Of a stretch of 64,000 nucleotides of DNA, positions 8,411 to 16,907 are shown piece by piece. Source of the stretch: Desulfobulbus elongatus DSM 2908 (GTDB lineage Bacteria > Desulfobacterota > Desulfobulbia > Desulfobulbales > Desulfobulbaceae); contig NZ_JHZB01000021.1 of assembly GCF_000621145.1 (NCBI RefSeq), forward strand, positions 1 to 64,000. The letters are read 5' to 3'. The stretch's first letter is position 1, and every line of letters starts with the position of its first letter. The position numbers and the translations under genes are program-made. Below the pieces are notes generated by a model. It saw only the letters and a list, made by a program, of their open reading frames with translations. It was not told the DNA's origin and ran no database searches.

Positions 8411-8665
8411 TCAATAATGATAGCGCAGTTGGGCAGTCAACGCGGCATCATCGAGGATTTTATACACGATTCTATGCTCGTCGTTGATCCGGCGGGACCA
8501 GTAGCCGGATAACGCATGTTTCAGCGGCTCCGGTTTTCCGGTTCCGGAAAAAGGGGAACGAATAATTTCCTGGATGAGCGCATTGATTCTGCGAAGCATT
8601 TTTTTATCGGTTTTCTGCCAGTACAGGTAATCTTCCCAGGCTTGCTCAGCGAAAATGAGTTTCAT
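8411..8665 (-). CDS. yoeB: YoeB-type ribosome-dependent mRNA endonuclease toxin
   Basis: The 84-residue protein has the YoeB pattern: F-x(n)-AWEDYLYWQ near the start, [21 protein letters not shown], and [14 protein letters not shown] with a final LRYHY. The conserved Glu, Arg, His and C-terminal Tyr needed for mRNA cleavage in the ribosomal A site are present, so it looks active. Its start overlaps the stop of the upstream antitoxin gene by four bases (ATGA), the usual arrangement for translational coupling. Confidence 0.95.
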   Translation of the reverse strand: MKLIFAEQAWEDYLYWQKTDKKMLRRINALIQEIIRSPFSGTGKPEPLKHALSGYWSRRINDEHRIVYKILDDAALTAQLRYHY

Positions 8666-8913
8666 GGCGCAAGCGTGCGCTCTTGTCCCCTGCCATTTTC
8701 CAGGCTTGCAATCGCGGCGAGAAGACGCTGTGCATTTTTCGGGCTCCGTAAAAGATACGCGGTTTCTTCAAGCGCCTTGTAATCTTCGAGCGAAATCATC
8801 ACGACAGCCTGCCGGCCGCTTCGGGTAATGATTATAGGTTCATGATTATCGCACACCTGATCCATTGTATCGGCAAGCCTGGCTCGCGCGCTGGTATATG
8901 TGATCGCATTCAT
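8662..8913 (-). CDS. yefM: YefM-type antitoxin (Phd/YefM family)
   Basis: The 83-residue protein starts [20 protein letters not shown] and has [24 protein letters not shown], the YefM/Phd DNA-binding and dimerisation region. The C-terminal half would wrap and inhibit YoeB. AGGAGG occurs upstream of the ATG. By family, the antitoxin alone or with the toxin represses its own promoter; a palindrome for this was not resolved in the 8914-9174 space. The pair sits between the flavoprotein gene and ygiQ. Confidence 0.95.
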   Translation of the reverse strand: MNAITYTSARARLADTMDQVCDNHEPIIITRSGRQAVVMISLEDYKALEETAYLLRSPKNAQRLLAAIASLENGRGQERTLAP

Positions 8914-9174
8914 GCTCTATGCCTCCGCCTCCTGTTTATGTACAGATACACGTACAGCACGGGCTCGTTTCTGTCAACAATCGCCCAACCCGGCGCCACC
9001 GTTGGACGCGTGCCGTTGGCATCCGCCTTTCCCACAGGTTCGACGGCGGAAACGCTTCCCGTTCCGGAAGCATACCTGAACCGGACACGGATGCGGCAGC
9101 AGGTCGTTCACCTTCTCTCGTCACGCATCCGGGTGCGCACGCCATGCGCTCGGCACGCTCAGTGATGCACCGCC

Positions 9175-10923
9175 ATGTTTCTCCCCTGCACCCGTGAAGA
9201 AATGACCGCCTTGGGCTGGGAGGCGCTCGACGTCATCCTGGTCACCGGCGATGCCTATATCGACTCACCCTTCATCGGGGTGGCGGTGATCGGCAAGCTC
9301 CTGGTCAAGCACGGCTTCCGGGTGGGAATCATCGCCCAGCCCGACTGCCGGTCGGCCGACGATATCGGCCGGCTCGGCGAGCCCCGGCTCTTCTGGGGGA
9401 TCACTGGCGGCTCCATCGATTCCATGGTCGCCAACCGCACCGCCTCGGGCCGCAGACGCCACACCGACGACTACACTCCCGGCGGCCGCAACACCCGCCG
9501 TCCGGACCGGGCGGTGATCGCCTACGCCAACCTGATCCGCCAGCACTGCAAACACACCGCGCCCCTGGTGCTGGGCGGCATCGAGGCCAGCCTGCGGCGC
9601 CTCGCCCATTACGACGCCTGGGACAGGCGGGTGCGGCGCTCGATCCTCTTCGACGCCAAGGCCGACTACCTGCTCTACGGCATGGCCGAGCGGAGCGTGG
9701 TCGAGCTGGCCCAAGCCTTGGCCGCCGGACAGTCGCCGACCGCCATCCGCGGTCTCTGCCATATCGCCCAGGAACCGCCGGCCGAGGCCCTGCCCCTGCC
9801 CTCCTTTCAAACCGCGGCCACGGACAAGCAGGCCTTCACCGCCCTATTCCGCACCTTCTACAACCACAACGATCCGGTCACCGCCCAGTCCCTGGCCCAG
9901 CAACAGGACAGCCGCTACCTCGTCCACAATCCGCCGCAACCGGCGCTGACCACGGCGGAACTCGACGCGATCCACGAACTGGATTTCGAACTCGACCTCC
10001 ATCCCGGCCACCGCAAGGACGGGCCGGTCCGGGCCCTGGACACCATCCGCTTCGCCCTGACCACCCACCGGGGCTGCTACGGCGAATGCAACTTCTGCGC
10101 GATCGCCGTGCATCAGGGCCGCACGGTCCAGCAGCGGAGCGTCGATTCCCTGGTCCGCGAAGCGACCCGTCTCGCCGCTCACCCGGCCTTCAAGGGCGTG
10201 ATCGCCGACGTCGGCGGCCCGACCGCCAACATGTACGGCTTCGAGTGCGCCAAAAAGCTGGCCAAGGGCGCCTGCCGGGACAAGCGCTGCCTGTTTCCCA
10301 CAGTCTGCCCGAGCCTCAGGCCGGACCACGGACCGCTCATCGACCTGCTCCGCCGGCTGCGCGCCATCGCAGGGATCAGAAAAATCGCCGTGGCCTCGGG
10401 GCTGCGCCACGACCTGATCCTGGCCGACCGCGCCAACGGCCTCGCCTATCTGCGCGAGATCGTCCGCCACCATGTCTCCGGGCAACTGAAGATCGCGCCG
10501 GAGCACAGCAACGCGGCGGTGCTGGCGGCCATGGGCAAACCGGGCCCCGAGGCGCTGCTCGACTTTCGCCGCCTGTTCAACCGACTGACCAGGGAGGAGG
10601 GGCTGGAGCAGTACCTCACCTACTACCTGATCGCCGCCCATCCCGGCTGCACCCAGGAAGCCATGGAGGAACTGCGGGCCTTCTGCCTGCGGGAGCTGCG
10701 CCTCCTGCCCCGCCAGGTGCAACTGTTCACCCCCACGCCCTGCACCTGGTCCACCCTCATGTACTGGACGGCCACCGATCCGTTCACCGGTGACCCCTGT
10801 TTCGTCGAAACGAGCGAGGCGGGCCGGGAGCGGCAGAAGGCGACCATCACCGGCGAGACGAAACCGCGGCCAGCCCGCCGGTCGGGCACGAAGCCGGCTT
10901 CTTCCCGGAAACGGTCCGTCTGA
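9175..10923 (+). CDS. YgiQ-family radical SAM protein
   Basis: The 582-residue protein matches YgiQ/UPF0313. The N-terminal domain has DVILVTGDAYIDSPFIGVAVIGKLL and LVLGGIEASLRRLAHYD. The radical SAM cluster motif is GCYGECNFCAIAVHQGR (Cys-x3-Cys-x2-Cys) near residues 300-316. A second Cys group (CRDKRCLFPTVCPSL) follows near 365, and KIAPEHSN and the CTWSTLMYWT end are typical. It would cleave SAM with a [4Fe-4S] cluster, but its biological substrate is unknown in this family. The usual members are about 600-740 residues, so the C-terminal basic tail is short here. Confidence 0.92.
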   Translation: MFLPCTREEMTALGWEALDVILVTGDAYIDSPFIGVAVIGKLLVKHGFRVGIIAQPDCRSADDIGRLGEPRLFWGITGGSIDSMVANRTASGRRRHTDDYTPGGRNTRRPDRAVIAYANLIRQHCKHTAPLVLGGIEASLRRLAHYDAWDRRVRRSILFDAKADYLLYGMAERSVVELAQALAAGQSPTAIRGLCHIAQEPPAEALPLPSFQTAATDKQAFTALFRTFYNHNDPVTAQSLAQQQDSRYLVHNPPQPALTTAELDAIHELDFELDLHPGHRKDGPVRALDTIRFALTTHRGCYGECNFCAIAVHQGRTVQQRSVDSLVREATRLAAHPAFKGVIADVGGPTANMYGFECAKKLAKGACRDKRCLFPTVCPSLRPDHGPLIDLLRRLRAIAGIRKIAVASGLRHDLILADRANGLAYLREIVRHHVSGQLKIAPEHSNAAVLAAMGKPGPEALLDFRRLFNRLTREEGLEQYLTYYLIAAHPGCTQEAMEELRAFCLRELRLLPRQVQLFTPTPCTWSTLMYWTATDPFTGDPCFVETSEAGRERQKATITGETKPRPARRSGTKPASSRKRSV

Positions 10924-11020
10924 CCGAATCGTTCTCTTTATCAAGGTGCAGCAGAACCCCATAAACTCACGGTTCGACCCGTCCCAGAACCTGCCACCAT
11001 GTTTCCCGGCATTTCGCACA

Positions 11021-11053
11021 AACAAGGGCAGCCCCTGCAGGACTGCCCTTGTT
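11021..11053. terminator. Strong hairpin between ygiQ and the next convergent gene
   Basis: AACAAGGGCAG (11021-11031) and CTGCCCTTGTT (11043-11053) form a perfect 11-bp stem with an 11-base loop. It lies about 100 bases after the ygiQ stop and about 30 bases after the stop of the opposing gene, so it can serve both strands as a bidirectional terminator. A weak T-rich tract follows on the minus strand only. Confidence 0.6.
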
Positions 11054-11084
11054 CACTTCCACACTATCCCTGACGAGCTGCCAA

Positions 11085-11540
11085 CTACGCCACCCCCCGC
11101 CCCGTATAGCTGTTCATGATCGCGATTGCCCGCTCCAGCCTCTCCGCCTGCTCCTTGTCATTGCGCCACAAAGCCCCCTCCAGACCCGAACGGGCTTTTT
11201 CCATGAAATTATAGCGGGTATCATCGGTCGCCATGTCAACAGCCTGACCGGTGGACTCCGAGATCCTCACCGTCATCGCCAGAAAAGGCGTGCTCTCCTC
11301 GAACGTCATTTTGCCGGTACGGAGCTGCTCATTCATCCAGTCGAACAATTCCTGGCGTGTCATGCCGGTGAAATCAACCCGCCCGCCATCCTGCGAAGTG
11401 ACCGGATCGACGGGATCGGATTGCGCGGTCTTGGCACTGAGGATTGCGGCGAACGAACTTGAACCGGCATAAGCGGTCGAAGCTCCGGCCTTGGCGGATT
11501 GATGGGCGTATTGCGTGCGGGCTACCGATTCGATCGTCAT
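11085..11540 (-). CDS. Conserved hypothetical protein, 151 residues
   Basis: ATG 11540 is chosen because GGGAGGG lies four bases before it. The N-terminal third is low-complexity (Ser/Ala-rich), and the C-terminal part is well formed: VDFTGMTRQELFDWMNEQLRTGKMTFEESTPFLAMTV, then NFMEKARSGLEGALWRNDKEQAERLERAIAIMN. I recall similar stand-alone proteins in Desulfobacterota and Pseudomonas, sometimes with the MTRQE-FDWMN pattern, but no function. No signal peptide or membrane segment is present. It is a single gene divergent from the HAD phosphatase gene. Confidence 0.65.
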   Translation of the reverse strand: MTIESVARTQYAHQSAKAGASTAYAGSSSFAAILSAKTAQSDPVDPVTSQDGGRVDFTGMTRQELFDWMNEQLRTGKMTFEESTPFLAMTVRISESTGQAVDMATDDTRYNFMEKARSGLEGALWRNDKEQAERLERAIAIMNSYTGRGVA

Positions 11541-11855
11541 TCGACCCTCCCATGGGCAAAAATATGAGATGCGCGGATAAGCGCTCCTGATGAATGGTAT
11601 CGGTAGGGAGGCAACTCTTGTTAACTCAAAAAAAGAGAACTGATGGCAGCAGTGCACGTTGTCGAACCGGAAAGAACGGGGCAGGCAAAGTAGCTGTTTC
11701 CAAATTGTTTCCAAGGCCATACAACACAAAAAAAGAGGCAGCGAAAACAACGCTTTGAAAACTCGTTCATTTATCGTATATAAGCCGACACAATCGGCTG
11801 GCTGCCCCTCCCGGCAGGCGGCCCGCTCGTCGATCCTATCCGACCATCGCAAACG
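11541..11855. promoter_or_regulatory. AT-rich divergent promoter region; candidate promoter for the HAD gene
   Basis: This 315-base stretch is AT-richer than its surroundings. A good plus-strand promoter is TTGAAA (11755-11760), a 16-base spacer, and TATATA (11777-11782), about 75 bases before the HAD start. The predicted transcript begins with a small hairpin (AGCCG with CGGCT, 11784-11800). A tandem GTTTCCAA pair occurs around 11695-11716 and may be a binding site. No clear promoter for the minus-strand gene was found. Confidence 0.5.
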
Positions 11856-12953
11856 ATGACCACATCACCCTCATCACCGCCGGCGCAGGCCGCCGCCAAC
11901 GCCGACGACGCCGGCAACTGGTTCCCCGAGAACCTGGCGCGGATCGACGAACGGCTGGCCCTGATCGCCGCGCAGCCATCCACCGTCAGGCCGGTGGCGG
12001 TGTTCGATTTCGACAACACCTGCATTTTCCGCGACGTGGGCCAGGCGGTGTTCCGCCATCAACTGCGCCATCTCCATTACCGCCTGATCCCGGAGCAACT
12101 GGCCGCCATCCTGCCCCCACCCGAGGGCGAACTGGCCGGCCGGCCGCTGGCCGCCATCGTCGTCACCTTAATCGACACCTACCGGGCGCTGTTTCCGCTG
12201 CTGCTGACCGGCCGTACCGATCAGGCCCTGCGCCTGCCCGAGGCCCGGCTCTTCGCCGCCCTGCTGCTCTGGTTCACCGACCAGGCCCGCAGGGACGAGC
12301 GGCTGGGGCCGCGCTACGTGCTGCCGTTCATGGCCAAGCTGCTGGCCGGATTCACCACCGACGAATTGCGCTTTCTGGCTGTGGAAGTGGTGGATGCGGC
12401 AGGGCGGGAGCCGCTTATCGAGGAGACGCTGGCCGTGGAGGCGCCGGCACCGATCGGCCGCATCGAGGCGAGCCAGCCGCTGGGCATGCATCCCTATCCG
12501 GAGATGCTGGCCCTGATGCGCCGGCTGGCCGGACTGGGTATCGAGCGGTACGTCATTTCGGCGAGCGCCGAATGTCTGGTGGAGGGGGCGGCGAGGTGGT
12601 TCGGCTTTCCGGTGGACGCGGACCACATCTTCGGCATCCGGGTCCGCCTGGATGCGGGCGAGGTGCTCACCATCGGCGATCCCTATGCCTATCCGGTCAC
12701 CTATCGCGAGGGCAAGGCCGACATCATCACCGGCCTGATCGGTGCCCGCCCGATGCTCGTGGCCGGAGACGCCGACACCGACTACGAGATGCTGACCCTG
12801 CCCGAGGTCGACATCCGCCTGCTGCTCAACCGCCGGCAGCGCGGCCTGATCGGCAGTCTGTACGAGGACCCGCGCATTCTGCTCCAGGGCCTCGATCTGA
12901 CCGAGGGCCGGTTCCGGCCCGCACGGGAGTCGGTCAGAAGCGGGGAGGTCTGA
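11856..12953 (+). CDS. HAD-superfamily phosphatase (phosphoserine-phosphatase-like)
   Basis: The 365-residue protein has HAD motif I VAVFDFDNTCIF (the two catalytic Asp near residues 51 and 53), motif II YVISASAECLV (Ser near 232), and motif IV GDADTDYEML near 305. The long insert after motif I is an all-helical cap. It is longer than SerB (about 220-320). It would dephosphorylate a small soluble substrate, with an Asp-phosphate intermediate and Mg2+; which substrate is unknown. The stop of this gene and that of nadA are 48 bases apart and convergent. Confidence 0.8.
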   Translation: MTTSPSSPPAQAAANADDAGNWFPENLARIDERLALIAAQPSTVRPVAVFDFDNTCIFRDVGQAVFRHQLRHLHYRLIPEQLAAILPPPEGELAGRPLAAIVVTLIDTYRALFPLLLTGRTDQALRLPEARLFAALLLWFTDQARRDERLGPRYVLPFMAKLLAGFTTDELRFLAVEVVDAAGREPLIEETLAVEAPAPIGRIEASQPLGMHPYPEMLALMRRLAGLGIERYVISASAECLVEGAARWFGFPVDADHIFGIRVRLDAGEVLTIGDPYAYPVTYREGKADIITGLIGARPMLVAGDADTDYEMLTLPEVDIRLLLNRRQRGLIGSLYEDPRILLQGLDLTEGRFRPARESVRSGEV

Positions 12954-13001
12954 ATCCGGCTTGGCCTTTTCGTGGCCGCCGGCCGAACGCCGTCGCAGTC
13001 C

Positions 13002-14060
13002 TTATTTCTTCAAGGTCGCGGCGAAATCGAGCATCCGCTGAATCGGGATGCGGGCCCGGGCCGCCAACTCCGACGTCACTAAAATCTCGCCCTCGCCGGT
13101 TTCCAGCACCCGCGCCAGTTTCTCCAGGGTATTCATCTCCATCCAGGGGCAGCGGGCGCAGCTTTCGCAGGTGGCCCCCTCGCCAGCGGTCGGCGCGCCC
13201 AGGAGGATTTTGTCCGGCGCCAACTGCCGCATCTTGTTGAAAATGCCGGCGTCGGTGGCGACGATGAACTCCTTGTTGGGCAGGTTTTGCACCGCCTGAA
13301 TCAGGGCGGTGGTGGAGCCGACCACGTCCGCCTGCGCCACCACCGCCTCCGGCGATTCCGGATGGACCAGCACCGCCGCCTGGGGATGGAGTGCGCGCAA
13401 CTGCGCCAGGCCCTCGGCCCTGAAGCCCTCGTGCACCACGCAGGAACCGGGCCAGAGGAGCATCTCCACCCCGGTCAGCCGCTGCACGTAACGGCCGAGA
13501 TGCTGATCCGGCCCCCAGAGGATTTTCTCCCCCTTTTCAGCCAGATGTTTGATCACAGGCAGGGCGATGCCCGAGGTCACCACCCAGTGGGACCGGGCCT
13601 TGACCTCGGCGCTGGTGTTGGCGTAGACCACGACGGTATGCTCGGGATGGCGGTCGCAGAAGTCGGTGAACAGGTCGATCGGGCAGCCCTCGTCGAGGGA
13701 GCAGGTGGCCTCGGGCGCGGGCATGAGCACCCGTTTTTCGTTGTTGAGGATCTTGGAGGTCTCGCCCATGAACCGCACCCCGGCCACCACCAGGGTCTGG
13801 GCCGGATGGGCGGCGGCAAACCGGGCCATCTCCAGGGAATCGGCGACGCAGCCGCCGGTGGCCTCGGCCAGGTCCTGCACGTCGCCGTCGGTGTAATAGT
13901 GGGCCACCAAGACCGCGTTCTGCTGGCGCAGCATGGTGGCGATCCGCTCTTGCAGCGCCTCTTTTGCCGCGGGGGACATTTCCAGTTTGGGCGGATGCGG
14001 GGGGACCGCGATCCGGGGAAGGCGGACATCGGCCAGGGTTTCTCGGGTTTCGTTCTTCAT
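13002..14060 (-). CDS. nadA: Quinolinate synthase A
   Basis: The 352-residue protein makes quinolinate from iminoaspartate and dihydroxyacetone phosphate in de novo NAD synthesis. Motifs are [32 protein letters not shown] near residues 60-90, [40 protein letters not shown], and [25 protein letters not shown] near the end. Cysteines in the GGC, GSC and CESC/CARC contexts are the cluster ligands. ATG 14060 is taken as the start; a 22-residue upstream extension has no homology. nadB and nadC are not in the window. Confidence 0.95.
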   Translation of the reverse strand: MKNETRETLADVRLPRIAVPPHPPKLEMSPAAKEALQERIATMLRQQNAVLVAHYYTDGDVQDLAEATGGCVADSLEMARFAAAHPAQTLVVAGVRFMGETSKILNNEKRVLMPAPEATCSLDEGCPIDLFTDFCDRHPEHTVVVYANTSAEVKARSHWVVTSGIALPVIKHLAEKGEKILWGPDQHLGRYVQRLTGVEMLLWPGSCVVHEGFRAEGLAQLRALHPQAAVLVHPESPEAVVAQADVVGSTTALIQAVQNLPNKEFIVATDAGIFNKMRQLAPDKILLGAPTAGEGATCESCARCPWMEMNTLEKLARVLETGEGEILVTSELAARARIPIQRMLDFAATLKK

Positions 14061-14312
14061 GGCACACTCTGCGGGGGCTCTTTCTATCGATAAACCGGGG
14101 CATTCCTGCCGCCGGACGAGATGCAAGGCTCCCTACTACCGCAAAAACACGGGCAACACAACCCTTTTCGCCAGCGATCCCGGCCGACGCCCGTTCTCCG
14201 CCGGACCGCGGACGAAGAGATGCACAAAGAGCAACTCCGTGGTTCCCTGTCGGCCTATCCTGCGGTATACTGTACGCATTCCGGCAACCCACTCCTCCAT
14301 GATCGGCCGCCC

Positions 14313-15638
14313 ATGCACGTCTACCCGTCCGAACTCGTCGCGCTCATCACCCAGCGGTGGCAGGCCGCGCCCGCGCCGACCGAGGGCGACGGCATTGCGG
14401 AGAGCGGCGTCCTGCCCGGCAAGCCCGCGCTGGAACGGTTGATCTCCACCTGCTACCAAGTGAGCATGATGCGCGAGGAAGACCGTCCGGTCACGCTGCG
14501 CCTCATCCTGGCGCCGTCCGCCCTCTTCCCGCCCGACCAGGGACCGCCCAAGGGGTTCCATCGCCTGGTCTTTTCCTCGCCGCGGCCCTTCAGCGAATAC
14601 GAACTGCGCCGGCTCTCGCCGGCCGTGGATTTCGAACGTTCCCTGATCGCCGTGGAACCGCATCCGGACAAGGGGTTCCAGATCTGGGGCATCGTCAACT
14701 CCGGCATCCGCTGGCTCCAGGAGGAACGCGGCGGCAACAAGAAAACCAAGCAGTTGCCCGATGTTTTTGTCGTCCATGTCACCGGACCGGGCATGCTCAC
14801 CATCTGCCGCGGGCTCAAGATCATCGCCACCCTCAACGGCGGCAGGGTGATCGATTCCAGCGCCAATGCCTTCCATTCCAAGTGGATGAACAAACTGTTC
14901 GCCGAGGAACGGAGCATCCTGCTGCAATTGCACGAACAATTCCGGGCCAGCGTGCTCTACCCGGTGGCCCGGATCCAGGACGAGTTCATCGAGAGCCTGC
15001 AGTTCCAGATCCTGAAACGGGTGCTGAGCGTCTGCCGGATGTCCCGCCACGGCGGCACCTTCATCATCTTCCCCGGCGACAGCCCGCCCGAGCTGGCCGC
15101 GGAAAACCCGTACATCCTGATCAAGTACCGTTTTCAGCAGGACGAGGCCATCCAGCGGCAGCAGAACCTCATGGTGCGGACCATCCGCCTGGCCACCACC
15201 GTCCTGGGCGACATCAAGGACCCGGACAAGATCATCACCTGGAAGGATTACGTGGATCTCCGCCACGAATCGTCGGTGTACGACCTCGAGGAGGCGCTCT
15301 ACGAACACGCCCAGTTCGTCGCCAACCTGGCGGCGGTCGACGGCGCGGTGGTCACCAGCAGCCGGGGGCCGACCGGCTTCGGCGGCATGATCGTCGGCTC
15401 GCTCGACAAACTCACCGAAGTCGCCATTGCCAGCGACGCCGAAGGGAAAATGGTCAGCCTGGCCAAAATCGAGGGCTACGGTTCGCGGCACCGGTCCGTC
15501 TACCATCTGTGCAACGCCCTCCACCAGGTGATGGCCATCGTCGTCTCCCAGGACGGCAACATCCAGCTGGCCAAGTGGCGCAACGGCATCGTCACCTGCT
15601 GGGATCTGACCACCCAGATGTTCATCGGCGACACCTGA
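14313..15638 (+). CDS. DACNV-type protein with a diadenylate-cyclase-like C-terminal domain
   Basis: The 441-residue protein starts MHVYPSELVALITQRW, and ERLISTCYQVSMMREEDRPVT follows near residues 41-62. I recognise this as the family annotated as DACNV (a probable sensor domain related to diadenylate cyclases). The C-terminal domain (about 320-430) aligns with DisA/CdaA. VDGAVVTS at 342-349 is the DGA motif, and GSRHRSVYH at 390-398 is the RHR motif; then ALHQVMAIVVSQDGNIQLAKW matches the CdaA end. If both motifs work it could make c-di-AMP; alternatively it binds a nucleotide as a sensor. No membrane segment is seen. ATG 14313 follows a GGCCGCCC stretch, not a good ribosome site. Confidence 0.75.
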   Translation: MHVYPSELVALITQRWQAAPAPTEGDGIAESGVLPGKPALERLISTCYQVSMMREEDRPVTLRLILAPSALFPPDQGPPKGFHRLVFSSPRPFSEYELRRLSPAVDFERSLIAVEPHPDKGFQIWGIVNSGIRWLQEERGGNKKTKQLPDVFVVHVTGPGMLTICRGLKIIATLNGGRVIDSSANAFHSKWMNKLFAEERSILLQLHEQFRASVLYPVARIQDEFIESLQFQILKRVLSVCRMSRHGGTFIIFPGDSPPELAAENPYILIKYRFQQDEAIQRQQNLMVRTIRLATTVLGDIKDPDKIITWKDYVDLRHESSVYDLEEALYEHAQFVANLAAVDGAVVTSSRGPTGFGGMIVGSLDKLTEVAIASDAEGKMVSLAKIEGYGSRHRSVYHLCNALHQVMAIVVSQDGNIQLAKWRNGIVTCWDLTTQMFIGDT

Positions 15639-15675
15639 GCGACCGTCCGCCTCTCTCCCCTCTTCCGCCGGCCCC

Positions 15676-16869
15676 TCAGCCGGACACCGGCCGCAAGCGC
15701 CGCTTCGCCACCGGCCACAACGCCAGCGTGCAGCCCACCGCCGCCACGCCCATCCATCCCAGCGTCCTGATCTTGTCCTGCCAGTCGAGGGAGAACAGCC
15801 ACATCGCCAGGGCGCCGACCATGAAATAGAAGAAGACCATCAGCGACGAGGCCGCGCCGGTGTCCCGGTCCACCTGTTCGAGGATCAGGTTGTTGCCCGC
15901 CGGCCGGCAGAAGGAAAAGGCGAAGGTGAGGACGAACATCGGCAGGGTCAGCCGCCATGGCAGCGGAATCCAGGGGCAGAGCAGCAGCAGCGAAGCCGCG
16001 AGCATGCCGGTGAAGGCCCAGGGCATCAGCCGGGTGACCGACGCATGCCGCGCCACCCGGGAAAAGGTCAGCGGCGCCAGGACAAAGGCCAGGGCGTTGA
16101 AGCCGAAGAAGTAGCTGAACTGGCGTTCGTCGAAGCCCAGCCGGGTGATGTAGAGGTCGGGCGAACCGCCGATGAAGGCGAAGACCGGCACGCAGGTGCA
16201 GGACACGGTCAGGAGCAGGAGCATGTAGCGGCCGTTGCGGAACAGGCGCAGGTAGCTGAGGGCCACCTGGGCGAGGCCGGGCGCGGTCTGCTGTTGCAGC
16301 GACTCGTCCATGCGCACCACGCCGACAAAGGCCACGGCGCCCAGGAAGGCCTGAAGCAGAAAAATCCAGCGCCACGAAAACAGCGTCAGGATCCAGCCGC
16401 CGAGAATCGGGGCGATCATCGGCGCGGCGGCGACGATCACCCCGATGTGGATGAAGATCCGCTGCCGCTGCTGGCCGGTGAACCGGTCCTTGCTGACGGC
16501 GAACACGATGGCCGAGGCCGCCGCCGCGCCCGCGCCCTGAAGAATCCGGCCGCAGATGAGCATGGCCGGACTGTGCGCGGCGGAGCAGACCAGGCAGGAA
16601 AGGATGAACAGCGCCACCCCGACGAGCAGGGGCGGCTTGCGGCCGTAGCGGTCGGAAAGCGGGCCGTAGAGCAGCAGAAAGCCGCAGTAGGTCATGAAAA
16701 AAGTGACCAGGGTCAGGTTGATCGTCACCAGCGGCGCCTGCCACTCGTGCTGCAACAGGGGCAGGGCCGGCAGATACATGTCGGTGGCCAGCGGCGGAAA
16801 GGCCGAGAGCAGGGCCAGCAGCAGGATGATCGGGGGAAAATGCTCCCTGAGCGTGCGGACAAGTCCCAT
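15676..16869 (-). CDS. Bcr/CflA-family MFS drug exporter
   Basis: The 397-residue protein has twelve hydrophobic segments. The Bcr/CflA signatures are ATDMYLPALP near the start, LLLYGPLSDRYGRKPPLL (motif A, loop 2-3) and LICGRILQGAGAAA (motif B with the conserved Arg). It would expel drugs or small metabolites by proton antiport across the inner membrane. ATG 16869 is chosen because AAGGAAAAGG precedes it; the track-independent upstream start would add 14 polar residues with no homology. It ends 37 bases from the convergent DACNV gene and begins 38 bases after the histidine kinase stop on the same strand, so it may be co-expressed with that kinase. Confidence 0.88.
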   Translation of the reverse strand: MGLVRTLREHFPPIILLLALLSAFPPLATDMYLPALPLLQHEWQAPLVTINLTLVTFFMTYCGFLLLYGPLSDRYGRKPPLLVGVALFILSCLVCSAAHSPAMLICGRILQGAGAAAASAIVFAVSKDRFTGQQRQRIFIHIGVIVAAAPMIAPILGGWILTLFSWRWIFLLQAFLGAVAFVGVVRMDESLQQQTAPGLAQVALSYLRLFRNGRYMLLLLTVSCTCVPVFAFIGGSPDLYITRLGFDERQFSYFFGFNALAFVLAPLTFSRVARHASVTRLMPWAFTGMLAASLLLLCPWIPLPWRLTLPMFVLTFAFSFCRPAGNNLILEQVDRDTGAASSLMVFFYFMVGALAMWLFSLDWQDKIRTLGWMGVAAVGCTLALWPVAKRRLRPVSG

Positions 16870-16907
16870 TCGGCCTTTTCCTTTCTCTTGATGTGTTCGA
16901 CCGACGG

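Noticed and set aside
9054-9071. Inverted repeat GCTTCC with GGAAGC before ygiQ
   Set aside because: A 6-bp stem is expected by chance in this composition and no regulator is linked to it.
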